A DNA stretch of 64,000 nt from Catellatospora tritici (GCF_019083965.1 NZ_JAHRCY010000004.1:496612-560611), one strand, 5' to 3'; counted from the first letter of the stretch, positions 1 to 7,865 are shown. Notes: generated from the sequence alone by a model not told the origin. Translations and numbers: made by a program.

Positions 1-35
1 CGGCCTGTGAGGCACACCTCAGCAGGTGGGAAAAC

Positions 36-725
36 TCACTGTCCCTGCGAGCGCCAGTACTGCCGCTTGCCCTCGTCCCGCACCACCACGCCCAACCTGG
101 CCAGTTCGGCCCGGAACTCGTCGCGGTCGCGGTCCTCACCCCGGTCGACGGCCCGCTGCCGGGCCCGCAGCAACGCACCGGCGGGACCGGTCAGGTCCGG
201 GTCGCCGTCCACCCAGCGCCGGTAGTGCGCCGCGTGCGGATCGCCGGGCAGCCACCGGTAGCCGTGCCGTTCGAACGCCGCCCGAACCCGCTCGACGTCC
301 AGGTCGCACTCCTGCCGGTCCAGTTCGGCACCATCGGCACCGAGCAGGACCAGGTGCTTGAGGTCGATGAACACGCCGCGTACCGCCGGTCGCCCGAACC
401 GGGCCCGTTCGACCCCGCCCCGACGCAGCGCCACGGCATCGTCGTCGATGACCAGGACCAGCACCTCCAGGGTCGCCAGCAGCGCCACGCCCAGACCGAG
501 CAGCGCGCCGACGCCGACCGCGGCGAGGGTGCCGTACGGCTCGCGGATCGAGGCGACCAGCCGGAACGGGCCCTGCAGCGGCGCCCAGGCCAGGCCCGCC
601 ACCCAACCGGCCACCGCCCGCAGCAGCCAGCCAACTCCGGCGCCGGCCAGCGGAAACCCCGCCCACACGAACGCCCACGCGATGCCGTCATAGGTGACCC
701 GGGTCTGCTGCCGCACGGGCGCCAT
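36..725 (-). CDS. Conserved two-segment membrane protein, YqeB-like
   Basis: A 229-residue protein of unknown function, starting at ATG 725. Two hydrophobic stretches are visible, at about residues 13-45 and 65-95, separated by a short loop and followed by a soluble, charged C-terminal half of about 130 residues with paired Arg/Asp/Glu. This layout resembles the YqeB-type membrane proteins of Gram-positive bacteria, an assignment made from memory of the family and not from any active site. The C-terminal part probably faces the cytoplasm. It is transcribed away from the LysR gene starting at 793, so the 67-bp gap must hold both promoters. No catalytic motif is visible. Confidence 0.6.
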   Translation of the reverse strand: MAPVRQQTRVTYDGIAWAFVWAGFPLAGAGVGWLLRAVAGWVAGLAWAPLQGPFRLVASIREPYGTLAAVGVGALLGLGVALLATLEVLVLVIDDDAVALRRGGVERARFGRPAVRGVFIDLKHLVLLGADGAELDRQECDLDVERVRAAFERHGYRWLPGDPHAAHYRRWVDGDPDLTGPAGALLRARQRAVDRGEDRDRDEFRAELARLGVVVRDEGKRQYWRSQGQ

Positions 726-792
726 CCTAGACAGCGGCAGCCGGCGGCGGTTGCCGCGGCCATCGTCGGGGCTCCGACGATGGCCCTACGCT

Positions 793-1728
793 ATGGGTGT
801 GCAGTTGCAGCAGCTCAAGTACTTTGTCGCGGTCGCCGAGACGCGCCACTTCACCCAGGCCGCCGAGCAGGCCGGGGTGACCCAGCCGTCGCTGAGCAAG
901 CAGATCCACGTGCTGGAGACCGAACTGGGCGCGCCGCTGTTCACCCGCTCGCGTGGCAACATCACGCTGACCCCGGCCGGGGAGGCGCTGCTGCCCCGGG
1001 CCAGGCGCATCCTCGCCGACGTCGAGACCGCCCGCCTGGAGGTGCAGGAACTCATCGGCGTACGCCGAGGGCGGCTGCGGCTGGGCGCCACCCCGAGTCT
1101 GTGCACCAGCCTGGTCGCGCCGGTGCTGCGCCGCTACCAGGAGGGCTACCCGGGGGTACGGCTGCTGCTGGAGGAGGGCGGCTCGCAGGACCTGGTCGGC
1201 AAACTCGCCCGCGGCGGCCTGGACCTGGCCCTGATCGTGCTGCCCGACCAGGGCACCGATCCGGCGCTGCGGGCCGAGCCGATCCTGCGCGAGAGCCTGG
1301 TCGTCGCGTCGGCCATCACCCTGCCCGCGCCGACCGAGTCGCCGGTGCTCACGCTGCCGGAGCTGGAGCACCAGCCGCTGGTGATGTTCCGTCCCGGCTA
1401 CGACCTGCGCGACACGACCCTGGAGGCGTGCCGCCGGGCCGGGTTCGATCCGTCGTTCGCGATCGAGGGCGGCGAGATGGACGCCGTGCTCGGGTTCGTC
1501 GAGGCCGGGCTCGGGGTCGCGCTCGTACCGTCGATGGTGCTGTCGGGCCGGACCCGGCTGCGGTCCACTCCCCTGGCCCCACCGGGGGTGCAGCGCACCA
1601 TCGCGCTGGCGCACCGTCGCGACGTCACCCCCACCCACGCCGCGCGGGCGATGCGGGAGGTGCTGCTGGCATACCTGCACGAGGAGTCGGCGTGGAGCCG
1701 CCTGCCGACCGGGGTGGAGCCGATCTAG
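793..1728 (+). CDS. LysR-family transcriptional regulator
   Basis: A 311-residue LysR-type regulator. The winged helix-turn-helix occupies about residues 5-62, with the hallmark AAEQAGVTQPSLSKQI followed by LGAPLFTR and the wing ending in LTPAGEALL. A periplasmic-binding-protein-like effector domain follows (about 90-300). ATG at 793 is chosen because it places the HTH at the usual distance from the N-terminus; the frame is open further upstream but that part does not look like a LysR protein. The inducer is unknown. The target may be the divergent membrane-protein gene ending at 36, since LysR proteins often control a divergent neighbour. Its stop overlaps the stop of the convergent NUDIX gene by 4 nt. 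Confidence 0.9.
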   Translation: MGVQLQQLKYFVAVAETRHFTQAAEQAGVTQPSLSKQIHVLETELGAPLFTRSRGNITLTPAGEALLPRARRILADVETARLEVQELIGVRRGRLRLGATPSLCTSLVAPVLRRYQEGYPGVRLLLEEGGSQDLVGKLARGGLDLALIVLPDQGTDPALRAEPILRESLVVASAITLPAPTESPVLTLPELEHQPLVMFRPGYDLRDTTLEACRRAGFDPSFAIEGGEMDAVLGFVEAGLGVALVPSMVLSGRTRLRSTPLAPPGVQRTIALAHRRDVTPTHAARAMREVLLAYLHEESAWSRLPTGVEPI

Positions 1729-2240
1729 GCGCGGGCGGCCAGTTTCCGCCACGCGGCCATGCCGTCGGGCACCCACTCCCACCGCGCCAGCCGCGCGTCG
1801 AGCTCGTCGCGGGTGAGGAACGCGTGCCAGGCGACCTCCTCGACCTGCGGATCGACCGGTCCGGGCACGGTCACCCGGTAGACCGCCGACCACCACGCGT
1901 GCTCGGATGTCTCGTACAGGAACTTGAACAGGTACTCCGGCCGCGGCAGGTCGACCACGCCCAACTCCTCGCCCGCCTCGCGGCGCGCGGCTTCGTCGTA
2001 GGACTCCCCCGCACCGACCACACCGCCGACGAACATGTCGTAGCAGGACGGGAAGACCAGCTTCTGCGCGGTGCGCCGGTGTACGAAGATCCGCCCGTCG
2101 GCGTCGGTGGCCAGGATGAACACGCACCGGTGGATGAGCCTGCGCGCGTACGCGTCGGCGCGGCGGGCCTGGCCCACCACCTGGTCGTGCTCGTCGACGA
2201 TGTCGAGGATCTCGTCCGCCGACCGCGGCTGCTCGGTCAT
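1725..2240 (-). CDS. NUDIX hydrolase (YfcD/IPP-isomerase-like subgroup)
   Basis: A protein of about 171 residues with a full NUDIX box, GX5EX7REXXEEXG, seen as GGVVGAGESYDEAARREAGE followed by ELG. NUDIX proteins hydrolyse nucleoside diphosphates linked to another group, using Mg2+ held by the REXXEE glutamates. The N-terminal DEHDQVVGQARRADAYARRL and the following IHRCVFILATD resemble YfcD and type 1 isopentenyl-diphosphate isomerase relatives, but the substrate cannot be read from sequence. ATG 2240 is preferred; ATG 2249 lies in the same frame three codons upstream. The open frame extends further upstream without protein-like character. Confidence 0.85.
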   Translation of the reverse strand: MTEQPRSADEILDIVDEHDQVVGQARRADAYARRLIHRCVFILATDADGRIFVHRRTAQKLVFPSCYDMFVGGVVGAGESYDEAARREAGEELGVVDLPRPEYLFKFLYETSEHAWWSAVYRVTVPGPVDPQVEEVAWHAFLTRDELDARLARWEWVPDGMAAWRKLAARA

Positions 2241-2458
2241 GGCGTCCATCCAAGCAGCCGCGGTCGGGCCGAGGCCGCTCAGCCCCGCAGGACCTGGCGC
2301 AGCACCGCCGCGAACGGTTCGGCCAGGCCGAACCCGCCGTGGTACCGCTGGACGGGCGGTGAGCGGCCTGGCCCGGGTCGCGGCGATCGCCGGTGGCTTC
2401 TCGTTCGCGCTGGCGGTAAGGCCACGGTCCGGGCCTGCGAGCGCGGTGCCCGGACCGG

Positions 2459-3112
2459 TCAGCGCGGCCAGTCGGCGAACGCGGCCCGCACGGCCGCGCA
2501 CGCCTGCGGACTCAGGCCGTACAGGTGCTGCCAGACGGAGTCGTCGAGGCGGTCCAGGCGGCGCATCGCGGCGGCGAAGTCGTCGCCGGTCAGCGTCGGG
2601 TCGGCCCGCTGCGCCAGTTCGATGAGTTGTTGCCGGTCGTAGCGGCGCTGCGCCCCGGCCACGTCGACGTAGTCGCGGGGCTCGGCGCGGGCCGCGAGCG
2701 CGGCGACCTTGCCGCCGAGTACGTCGTCCAGGTGCAGCACCGGCCCGACGTCCATGACGACCGGGCCGCGTTCGCGGTCGAAGCGGGCCAGGGTCAGCCG
2801 CATCACCGCCGCGCCCCGGGTCACCTCGAATTCGACCAGCTCGTCGTCGAGCCCGTCGAACACCTCGCCCAGGTCGTCGCCGTAGGTGGTGACGTGCAGT
2901 CCGGCGTCGGCCAGCGCGGCGGCGACCAGGGCCCCGGCGGCACGGACCCCGCCGTCGACGTCGGTGAACAGGTCGACGTCCTCGGTGCCGCGGTGGACGA
3001 TGCCGTACAGGTTGAGGGCGTGCCCGCCGCCGAGGGCGAACCCGTGGGCGCGTGCCACCGACAGGGCGATGCGGGCGACGTCGTGCTGCAGCGCCTGCGC
3101 GCCGCCGGTCAC
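2459..3112 (-). CDS. AbiEii/AbiGii-like nucleotidyltransferase
   Basis: A 217-residue protein with a DNA-polymerase-beta-type nucleotidyltransferase signature near the N-terminus: GGGHALNLYGIVHRGTEDVD, where the paired Asp of EDVDLF would bind metal. This is the fold of the AbiEii/AbiGii toxin group; in AbiE systems the toxin modifies RNA and is neutralised by a partner. The start is GTG 3112, which overlaps the stop of the upstream gene in a GTGA, so the two are translationally coupled. The coding frame stays open upstream, but that sequence belongs to other genes. Whether this copy is a toxin or a housekeeping transferase is not known. Confidence 0.75.
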   Translation of the reverse strand: MTGGAQALQHDVARIALSVARAHGFALGGGHALNLYGIVHRGTEDVDLFTDVDGGVRAAGALVAAALADAGLHVTTYGDDLGEVFDGLDDELVEFEVTRGAAVMRLTLARFDRERGPVVMDVGPVLHLDDVLGGKVAALAARAEPRDYVDVAGAQRRYDRQQLIELAQRADPTLTGDDFAAAMRRLDRLDDSVWQHLYGLSPQACAAVRAAFADWPR

Positions 3113-3462
3113 GACGCGGGAACCTGGGTGCGCAGTTGCGGGTGGCGTTCCTCCCAGGCGCGGCGGATGCCGCGGGGCAGGAACAGGTCGGGCCACAGCC
3201 GGACCAGGGTCGGCCCGTGCAGCCAGGTGCGCAGTTCCGCGCCGGTGCGGGCCTCGCGCAGCACGGTCTCGTACAACCAGGTCAGCAGGTGCGTGTCGGC
3301 GAGGTCGACGCCACGGTCGGGCTGCCAGAACAGCCGGTGCGGCAGCTCGACCACGCCGCCGGTCGGGCCGCGCAGCTCGTCGAGGTCGGACACGACGACA
3401 GCACGACGACCCGGCCGCGCCTGCTGCGGCGCGGCCGCGGCGCGTCGGTCGCGGCGGTCCAC
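3109..3462 (-). CDS. Unknown partner of the AbiEii-like transferase
   Basis: A protein of up to 117 residues, GTG start at 3462, whose stop overlaps the start of the nucleotidyltransferase by 4 nt. I do not recognise a named family. After an Arg/Ala-rich beginning the sequence settles into a conserved-looking core (VVELPHRLFW, DTHLLTWLYETVL, LRTWLHGPTLVRLWPDLFLP) ending in WEERHPQL. A later GTG before SDLDELRG could be the true start, giving about 94 residues. No helix-turn-helix is evident, so this is not an obvious AbiEi antitoxin. Coupling to the transferase suggests a two-component unit; a regulatory or antitoxin role is inference only. Confidence 0.6.
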   Translation of the reverse strand: MDRRDRRAAAAPQQARPGRRAVVVSDLDELRGPTGGVVELPHRLFWQPDRGVDLADTHLLTWLYETVLREARTGAELRTWLHGPTLVRLWPDLFLPRGIRRAWEERHPQLRTQVPAS

Positions 3463-3544
3463 ACTGCGAAGCGTAGCGGGTCTGCCGCGTACGGGACATG
3501 ACGTACGCCCCCACGGGTACGGTCGCGCAGGTCACCGCATGAGT

Positions 3545-3577
3545 GCACCCGGGCCGCGAGGCGTGCGGCCCGGGTGC
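3545..3577 (-). terminator. Hairpin terminator candidate
   Basis: A perfect 13-bp inverted repeat (GCACCCGGGCCGC at 3545-3557, complement at 3565-3577) with a 7-nt loop. There is no U-run, as usual in GC-rich actinobacteria. It sits just past the stop at 3610 of a short minus-strand frame and upstream of the 3462 start, so it insulates the transferase pair from the DinB side. Confidence 0.6.
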
Positions 3578-3609
3578 GTGACGCCGGTGGAGAGGTACCG
3601 GCGTCGGCT

Positions 3610-3849
3610 TCAGCGGGCCGGGGCGGCCTTGACCACGATCGCGCAGTAGGTCGAGTGCGGGCCCCGGTGGTAGCCGCTGTCGCGGCCGCCGCCCTGCTGG
3701 GTGCGGGGCTGCCGGTGGCGGTGCGAGCACCGGCAGTTCCCACGATCCCGCAGGCCGAACAGCCGCGCACCTGACGAAAGGCAGGTCCGGGAGGTTTCGG
3801 AAGTCGGTTCTTTCGGTTCAGGCGCCGGTGGTGCCGTCGATGCGTTCAC
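3610..3849 (-). CDS. Possible small ORF before a terminator (doubtful)
   Basis: A 79-codon minus-strand frame ending in STYCAIVVKAAPAR. The only support is position: its stop lies 33 nt before the hairpin at 3545-3577, and no other gene would otherwise use that terminator except read-through from the DinB gene. The sequence is rich in Arg, Gly and Pro without recognisable domains, and a hydrophobic frame runs on the opposite strand (about 3657-3774). Its 5' end overlaps the 3' end of the DinB gene. The 3463-3817 interval otherwise holds nothing I can identify. Confidence 0.2.
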   Translation of the reverse strand: MNASTAPPAPEPKEPTSETSRTCLSSGARLFGLRDRGNCRCSHRHRQPRTQQGGGRDSGYHRGPHSTYCAIVVKAAPAR

Positions 3850-4342
3850 GCAGCAGGTCGGCGTGGCCGTTGTGGCGGGCGTACTCCTCGATCATGTGGA
3901 CGTACACCCAGCGCAGCGACATCCTGGCGCCGCTGCGTTCGTGGACGAACTCGGCGGTCAGGTCGAGGTCGGCGACGGCGTCGCGGCAGTGCTGCCACTC
4001 CTGCACCAGCCGGTCGAGGTCACCGGCGGCGTCAGCGGGGTCGATCAGGTCGAACGAGGCACCGCCTCGGCCGTCGGTGTGGGAGTACAGCGACTCGATC
4101 TGCTGCCCGGCGACGCGGCGGCGGAACCAGCCCCGCTCCACGTCGGTCATGTGCCGGACCAGGCCCAGCAGGGTCAGGTTCGACGGCGGTGTCGAAGCCT
4201 GGCACAGCTGCTCGCCGGTCAGCCCGGCGCACTTGTGCAGCAGCGTGGTGCGGTGCCAGTCGAGGTATCCGTCCAGGATGGTGCGCTCGGAGCCGATGAA
4301 CGGTTCGTCGGTGCGGGTGATCTGCGGGGCGGTCCACGTCAT
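3818..4342 (-). CDS. DinB/DUF664 family protein
   Basis: A 174-residue four-helix-bundle protein of the DinB/DUF664 type, a fold shared with mycothiol- and bacillithiol-dependent enzymes. Visible family features are LDGYLDWHRTTLLHKCAGLT, the helix LTLLGLVRHMTDVERGWFRR with a metal-ligand-type His, and the C-terminal RWVYVHMIEEYARHNGHADL, which supplies two more His residues for a likely divalent metal site. Its substrate is unknown. ATG 4342 is chosen; ATG 4351 lies three codons upstream in frame. The gene is divergent from the GNAT gene at 4403, sharing a gap of about 60 bp. Confidence 0.85.
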   Translation of the reverse strand: MTWTAPQITRTDEPFIGSERTILDGYLDWHRTTLLHKCAGLTGEQLCQASTPPSNLTLLGLVRHMTDVERGWFRRRVAGQQIESLYSHTDGRGGASFDLIDPADAAGDLDRLVQEWQHCRDAVADLDLTAEFVHERSGARMSLRWVYVHMIEEYARHNGHADLLRERIDGTTGA

Positions 4343-4402
4343 GGCTGCCATCCTCGCCGACGGCGCGCCCGCGTGCTGTCCCCCGCGCGCGGGTAGGCTG
4401 CG

Positions 4403-4870
4403 GTGCTTGTGATCGAGACCGCGCGGCTGGTGCTGCACCCGTACACCCCGATCCTGGCGTCGATGATCGCCGACGGGCAGCCCCGCGACCCGCGCTGGGC
4501 GCCGGACTTCCCGTTCGCGGGCGACCAGGACACGGCCCGGATGTACCTGCGGGCCGGGGCGCCGGGCGGGCTGTGGGTGCCGTACGCGATCCAGGTCCGC
4601 GACAGCGGCCTGTTCGTCGGCGGGGTCGGCTACCACGGCGCCCCCGACGAGCACGGCACCGTCGAGATCGGCTACGGGCTGGCCGAGTCCGCCCGCGGCC
4701 ACGGTTACGCGTCCGAGGCCGCGTCCGCGCTGGTCGAGGCCGCCGCCGCGGCGGGGGCGCGGCGGGTCGTGGCCGAACTGGAGTTCGACAATCCGCCCAG
4801 CGCCGCGGTGCTGGCCCGGCTCGGCTTCACCGCGACCTCGCCGCTGCGCTGGGTGCGCGAGCTGGCCTGA
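4403..4870 (+). CDS. GNAT-family N-acetyltransferase (RimJ/RimL-like)
   Basis: A 155-residue acetyltransferase. It opens with IETARLVLHPYTP, typical of RimJ/RimL-type GNAT enzymes. The acetyl-CoA pyrophosphate loop is visible as GLAESARGHGYASEA, and motif B as ELEFDNPPSAAVLARLGF. These enzymes transfer acetyl groups from acetyl-CoA to amines, such as protein N-termini or small molecules; the acceptor is unknown. The start is GTG 4403, with GTG 4409 as an alternative. It is followed after 43 nt by the phosphatase gene on the same strand, so the two could be co-transcribed. Confidence 0.85.
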   Translation: MLVIETARLVLHPYTPILASMIADGQPRDPRWAPDFPFAGDQDTARMYLRAGAPGGLWVPYAIQVRDSGLFVGGVGYHGAPDEHGTVEIGYGLAESARGHGYASEAASALVEAAAAAGARRVVAELEFDNPPSAAVLARLGFTATSPLRWVRELA

Positions 4871-4913
4871 CCCGGCTGCGAACCGGGCGCCGTGGCGTCG
4901 GCGTGCAGACGGT

Positions 4914-5465
4914 ATGAGCGTGCGCCTGGTGTACGAGACCCACTCCACGACCACCGACAACGAGGCCGGTATCGCCACCGGCTGGCTGCCGGGACAGCTG
5001 TCCGAGCGGGGCCTGCGCGACGCCGCCGACCTGGCGCGACGCCGTCGCGACGACGGCGTCGACCTGGTCTACTGCTCCGACCTGCACCGGGCCGTGCAGA
5101 CCGCGCAGCTCGCGTTCGGTGCCCGCGGTATCGGGATCCGCCTGGACGCCCGGCTGCGCGAATGTGACTACGGGCAGCTCAACGGGATGCCGGTGCACCG
5201 CCTGGACCGGGAGCGGCCGCAGCGGGTGGACACGCCGTTTCCCGGCGGGGAGTCCTACCGGCAGGTCGTGGACCGTACCGCCGAGCTGCTCGAGGAGCTC
5301 GCGGACCGGCACGACGGGCAGCGGCTGGTGCTGATCGCCCATTCGGCCAACCGGCACGCGCTGGCGGTGCTGTTGGAGGGCGCCGATCTGCACCGGCTGG
5401 TGTCGGCGCCGTTCGCGTGGCAGCCCGGCTGGGAGTACGAGCTGCCGACGGCCTGGCGGCGTTGA
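4914..5465 (+). CDS. Histidine phosphatase family protein with altered RHG motif
   Basis: A 183-residue branch-1 histidine-phosphatase (phosphoglycerate-mutase fold) protein. The usual N-terminal RHG motif reads ETH in LVYETHSTT: the nucleophilic His is kept but the first phosphate-binding Arg is Glu. The following TGWLPGQLSERG, the acidic RLRECDYGQLNG, and the second catalytic His in LIAHSANRHAL are all present. The Arg-to-Glu change should weaken phosphate binding or alter the substrate, although similar ETH variants exist, to my recollection, in other actinobacteria. Specificity is unknown. The gene lies between the GNAT gene and the DUF1918 gene on the same strand. Confidence 0.8.
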   Translation: MSVRLVYETHSTTTDNEAGIATGWLPGQLSERGLRDAADLARRRRDDGVDLVYCSDLHRAVQTAQLAFGARGIGIRLDARLRECDYGQLNGMPVHRLDRERPQRVDTPFPGGESYRQVVDRTAELLEELADRHDGQRLVLIAHSANRHALAVLLEGADLHRLVSAPFAWQPGWEYELPTAWRR

Positions 5466-5514
5466 CCTGCGTACCGGCCCGCCCGACCGGACAATGGACG
5501 AGGAGGTGAGCCCC

Positions 5515-5703
5515 ATGAAGGCCAAGATCGGGGACACGATCATCGTCGAGGGTGCGCACGTGGGTGACCACCGCCGCATCGGTGTGATCATCGCGGTGCC
5601 GCACGAGGACGGCAGCCCGCCGTACACGGTGCGCTGGGAGGACGACCAGCACGAGGGCCTGCTCTACCCGGGCCCGGACACCCACATCAAGTCCGACAAC
5701 TGA
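5515..5703 (+). CDS. DUF1918 small protein
   Basis: A 62-residue single-domain protein of the DUF1918 family, recognised from KAKIGDTIIVEGAHVGD, the central GVIIAVPHEDGSPPYTVRWE and the closing DTHIKSDN. The fold is thought to be a small SH3-like barrel; no biochemical role is established. ATG 5515 is preferred over the in-frame ATG at 5494 because a strong ribosome site (GAGGAGGTGAG) ends about 5 nt before it and the domain starts there. The stop codon forms the first bases of the hairpin at 5701-5747. Confidence 0.85.
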   Translation: MKAKIGDTIIVEGAHVGDHRRIGVIIAVPHEDGSPPYTVRWEDDQHEGLLYPGPDTHIKSDN

Positions 5704-5747
5704 CCGGTCTGCGGTCCCGCGGGGTGCGCGGGACCGCAGACCGGTCA
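5701..5747. terminator. Bidirectional terminator
   Basis: A perfect 21-bp stem (5701-5721 with 5727-5747) and a 5-nt loop GGGTG. It begins at the stop codon of the DUF1918 gene and ends 7 nt before the stop of the convergent MerR gene, so it can serve both strands. Confidence 0.85.
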
Positions 5748-5754
5748 GGGGCGC

Positions 5755-6513
5755 CTACGCGCGGTTGACCGCGTTGGCGTGGATGGCGTCGTGCAGGAAC
5801 TGCGCCATCCCCGGCTTGATCGCCTCGTACGTGGCCGTGAACCGCTCGTCGGCCAGGTACATGTCGGCCAGACCGGTGTGGATCTCGTACGAGCACTCGT
5901 AGAACCAGCGGCTGATGATCTGCCGGTGCTCCTCGGCCAGTTCCATCGCGGCCGGGCTGTCGGCGGCCGCGCCGGAGTCCATCAGGCTGGTGAAGCGTCC
6001 GCCCCAGTCCTCGTTCTCGGCCTTGTGCCGCAGCCAGTCGTCCTTGCTGTACCGCGCGGTACGCCGGGCCGACTCCTGGTAGGCGTCGGTGCCGCCCCAG
6101 CGCTGCTGCGCCTCCTCGGCGTGCGCGTCGGGGTCGAACTCCCCGAACACCTCGAAGCGCTCCTCGGGGGTGAGCTGGATTCCCACTTTGTTTGCCTCCA
6201 TCGCGAACTCGATCGCGGTGACCATCTCCTGCATCCGTTTGATGCGCCCGGTCAGCAGTTCGTGCTGGCGGCGCAGGTGCGCCGTCGCGTCGGACTGCGG
6301 ATCGGCGAGGATGGTCGCGATCTCTTCCAGTGAGAACCCCAGCTCCCGGTAGTACATGATCTGCTGCAGCCGTTCCAGGTCGGCGTCGTCGTAGCGGCGG
6401 TAGCCGCTGTGCGAGCGCCCACTTGGCGACAGCAGGCCGATCTCGTCGTAGTGGTGCAGCGTACGCACGGTCACTGCGGCGAGTTCGGCGACCTTTCCCA
6501 CGGTGTAGGCCAC
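5755..6513 (-). CDS. MerR-family regulator with TipAS effector domain
   Basis: A 252-residue TipA-type regulator. The MerR winged HTH fills residues 1-70 (YTVGKVAELAAVTVRTLHHY, then SGYRRYDDADLERLQQI). A coiled-coil dimerisation helix spans about 75-110. The TipAS domain follows (about 125-245), with the characteristic KDDWLRHKAEN, a helix containing SRWFYECSYEIHTGLADMY, and MAQFLHDAIHANA. TipA proteins are activated by binding thiopeptide-type antibiotics and switch on multidrug-resistance genes and themselves. The start is GTG 6513 behind GGGAGAGAACC. No obvious target lies next to it; the minus-strand gene ending at 6563 is only 49 nt upstream. Confidence 0.9.
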   Translation of the reverse strand: MAYTVGKVAELAAVTVRTLHHYDEIGLLSPSGRSHSGYRRYDDADLERLQQIMYYRELGFSLEEIATILADPQSDATAHLRRQHELLTGRIKRMQEMVTAIEFAMEANKVGIQLTPEERFEVFGEFDPDAHAEEAQQRWGGTDAYQESARRTARYSKDDWLRHKAENEDWGGRFTSLMDSGAAADSPAAMELAEEHRQIISRWFYECSYEIHTGLADMYLADERFTATYEAIKPGMAQFLHDAIHANAVNRA

Positions 6514-6562
6514 GGTTCTCTCCCTTCCGCGGTCAAGGCTGCGGCCTGCCGTTACGTGAGGG

Positions 6563-7441
6563 TCAAGCCGGTTGCGGCGCGGTGCGGGCCGATTCGCGCG
6601 TCCAGGCGGTCACGGTCAGGGCGAACACCGTGCACATCGTCAGCATCGCGGGCAGCACCTTGATCACGTCGGCGAGTTGCAGGTACGCGCCGTCGACCAG
6701 GCCACTGTCGAGGGCAGTCATGGCCGAGGGGTACCACAGCAGGGCGTGCTGCCGGGGTGCGCGGACCGGGTCGAGGCTGACCAGCACGTACGTCATGGTG
6801 GCCAGTTCGAGCACGACCAGGGCACCCACCGTGCGGGCGGCCCAGCGCGGGCCGCCGCGTTCGCGCAGGGCCAGGTCGAGGCGGGCCAGCGCGGCCGTGC
6901 CCGCCGCCCACAGCACGATCGCGGTCGCGCTGGCGCCGGTGTGCTCGCCGAGGATCTGCCCCGCGTCGGGCACCGCGGCGATCGCCACCAGGCCCACGGC
7001 CATCGCGGCGGGTACGGCCAACCACGGCCTGGCCACGCCGAGGCGGCCGGTCCAGGCGCCCAGCAGCCCCGCCAGCACGGCGGCGGGCAGGACCATCGCC
7101 GCGTACGCGCTCTGGACGGCCTGCTGGTCCACGCGGGTGAACCGTTCGGTCAGGAACAGCGCCGGGCCGGTCATGGCCATGAACGCGACCAGTACCGCGG
7201 TCAGCGCGGCCGGGGACGCCAGCAGCCAGGCGGTGCGCAGCGCGGTGGTGCGGACTCGGGCCATCGTGATCGTCTCCGCTCGGTGGCTGACCCGGTCGCC
7301 GAGGGCGCACCAGGTCACGTCGGCCAAATCCCGCCACGGGCGGGGCGAGTCGCGCAGCAGGTCGGCGATCTCGTCGCCGTAGCGGTCACGGATGCGGCGC
7401 GGGTACAGGGCCAGCACGAGCGTGCTCAGGCGGCGGCGCAT
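6563..7441 (-). CDS. PadR-coupled integral membrane protein
   Basis: A 292-residue protein with a cytoplasmic N-terminus (RLSTLVLALYPRRIRDRYGD) typical of the permease-prefix-like domain that accompanies PadR regulators, then about six or seven hydrophobic segments between residues 70 and 285. Function is unknown; related PadR-associated membrane proteins are often linked to ABC exporters or membrane stress, but no ATPase lies beside this one. ATG 7441 overlaps the PadR stop codon by one base (TGATG), so translation is coupled and the PadR regulator very likely controls it. Confidence 0.75.
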   Translation of the reverse strand: MRRRLSTLVLALYPRRIRDRYGDEIADLLRDSPRPWRDLADVTWCALGDRVSHRAETITMARVRTTALRTAWLLASPAALTAVLVAFMAMTGPALFLTERFTRVDQQAVQSAYAAMVLPAAVLAGLLGAWTGRLGVARPWLAVPAAMAVGLVAIAAVPDAGQILGEHTGASATAIVLWAAGTAALARLDLALRERGGPRWAARTVGALVVLELATMTYVLVSLDPVRAPRQHALLWYPSAMTALDSGLVDGAYLQLADVIKVLPAMLTMCTVFALTVTAWTRESARTAPQPA

Positions 7442-7755
7442 CAGGCCACCGCCAGGCGGCGCAGGCCGGTGCCGGCCAGGTGCTGGATGCGGTTGAGTTC
7501 GGCGGTCAGCGCGGCGCGGCCGGTGTCGGTGAGCCGGTACGGCTTGCGCCGGTCCCGTTCGGGCAGCGCCTCGATGTAGCCGTGCTCCTCCAGGCGCCGG
7601 ACCGCGCCGTAGAGGGTGCCGGGTCCGGGCCGGACGCCGGTGAGCGCGCCGATGTCGTCCTGCATCGCGTACCCGTGCTTGGGACCTTCGGCGAGGCTGA
7701 TCAGCACATACATCGCCGGTTCGGAGAACCGCCCCAGGTCGGACAGTCCGGCCAC
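7441..7755 (-). CDS. PadR-family transcriptional regulator
   Basis: A 104-residue PadR regulator: winged HTH at about residues 12-85 with the family signatures LISLAEGPKHGYAMQ and GPGTLYGAVRRLEEHGYIEA, then RKPYRLTDTGRAAL. PadR proteins repress their own promoter and the coupled gene until a ligand or membrane stress releases them. The start is GTG 7755 behind GAGGTGG. It forms a two-gene operon with the membrane protein below it. An inverted repeat suited to autoregulation lies at 7771-7806 directly upstream. Confidence 0.9.
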   Translation of the reverse strand: MAGLSDLGRFSEPAMYVLISLAEGPKHGYAMQDDIGALTGVRPGPGTLYGAVRRLEEHGYIEALPERDRRKPYRLTDTGRAALTAELNRIQHLAGTGLRRLAVA

Positions 7756-7770
7756 GACACCACCTCGTCT

Positions 7771-7806
7771 CTACTACGTTCCGCGTAGCATCGCAGCGCG
7801 TAGTAG
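7771..7806. promoter_or_regulatory. Putative PadR operator
   Basis: An inverted repeat CTACTACG (7771-7778) and CGTAGTAG (7799-7806), with a nested CTACG-N5-CGTAG at 7774-7788. It sits 16-51 nt upstream of the PadR start codon, where an autoregulatory operator would lie, and its TAC/GTA character resembles known PadR sites. It could also affect the divergent gene at 7866. Confidence 0.55.
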
Positions 7807-7865
7807 GCGCGGTCAAGGGCCGGTGATCCGGCCGCCATCACCGGCGCCGGTCTAGGCTCAGCGCC

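Noticed and set aside
2279..2425. Short minus-strand frame ending in RYHGGFGLAEPFAAVLRQ
   Set aside because: The C-terminal 20 residues look protein-like, but the upstream part does not and no start with a ribosome site is visible. It may be a gene remnant; evidence is too thin to list.
225..2642. Very long open frame opposite or across the first genes
   Set aside because: High GC leaves antisense frames open. The sequence is Arg/Gly/Pro-rich with no domain, and recognised genes occupy the region in other frames.
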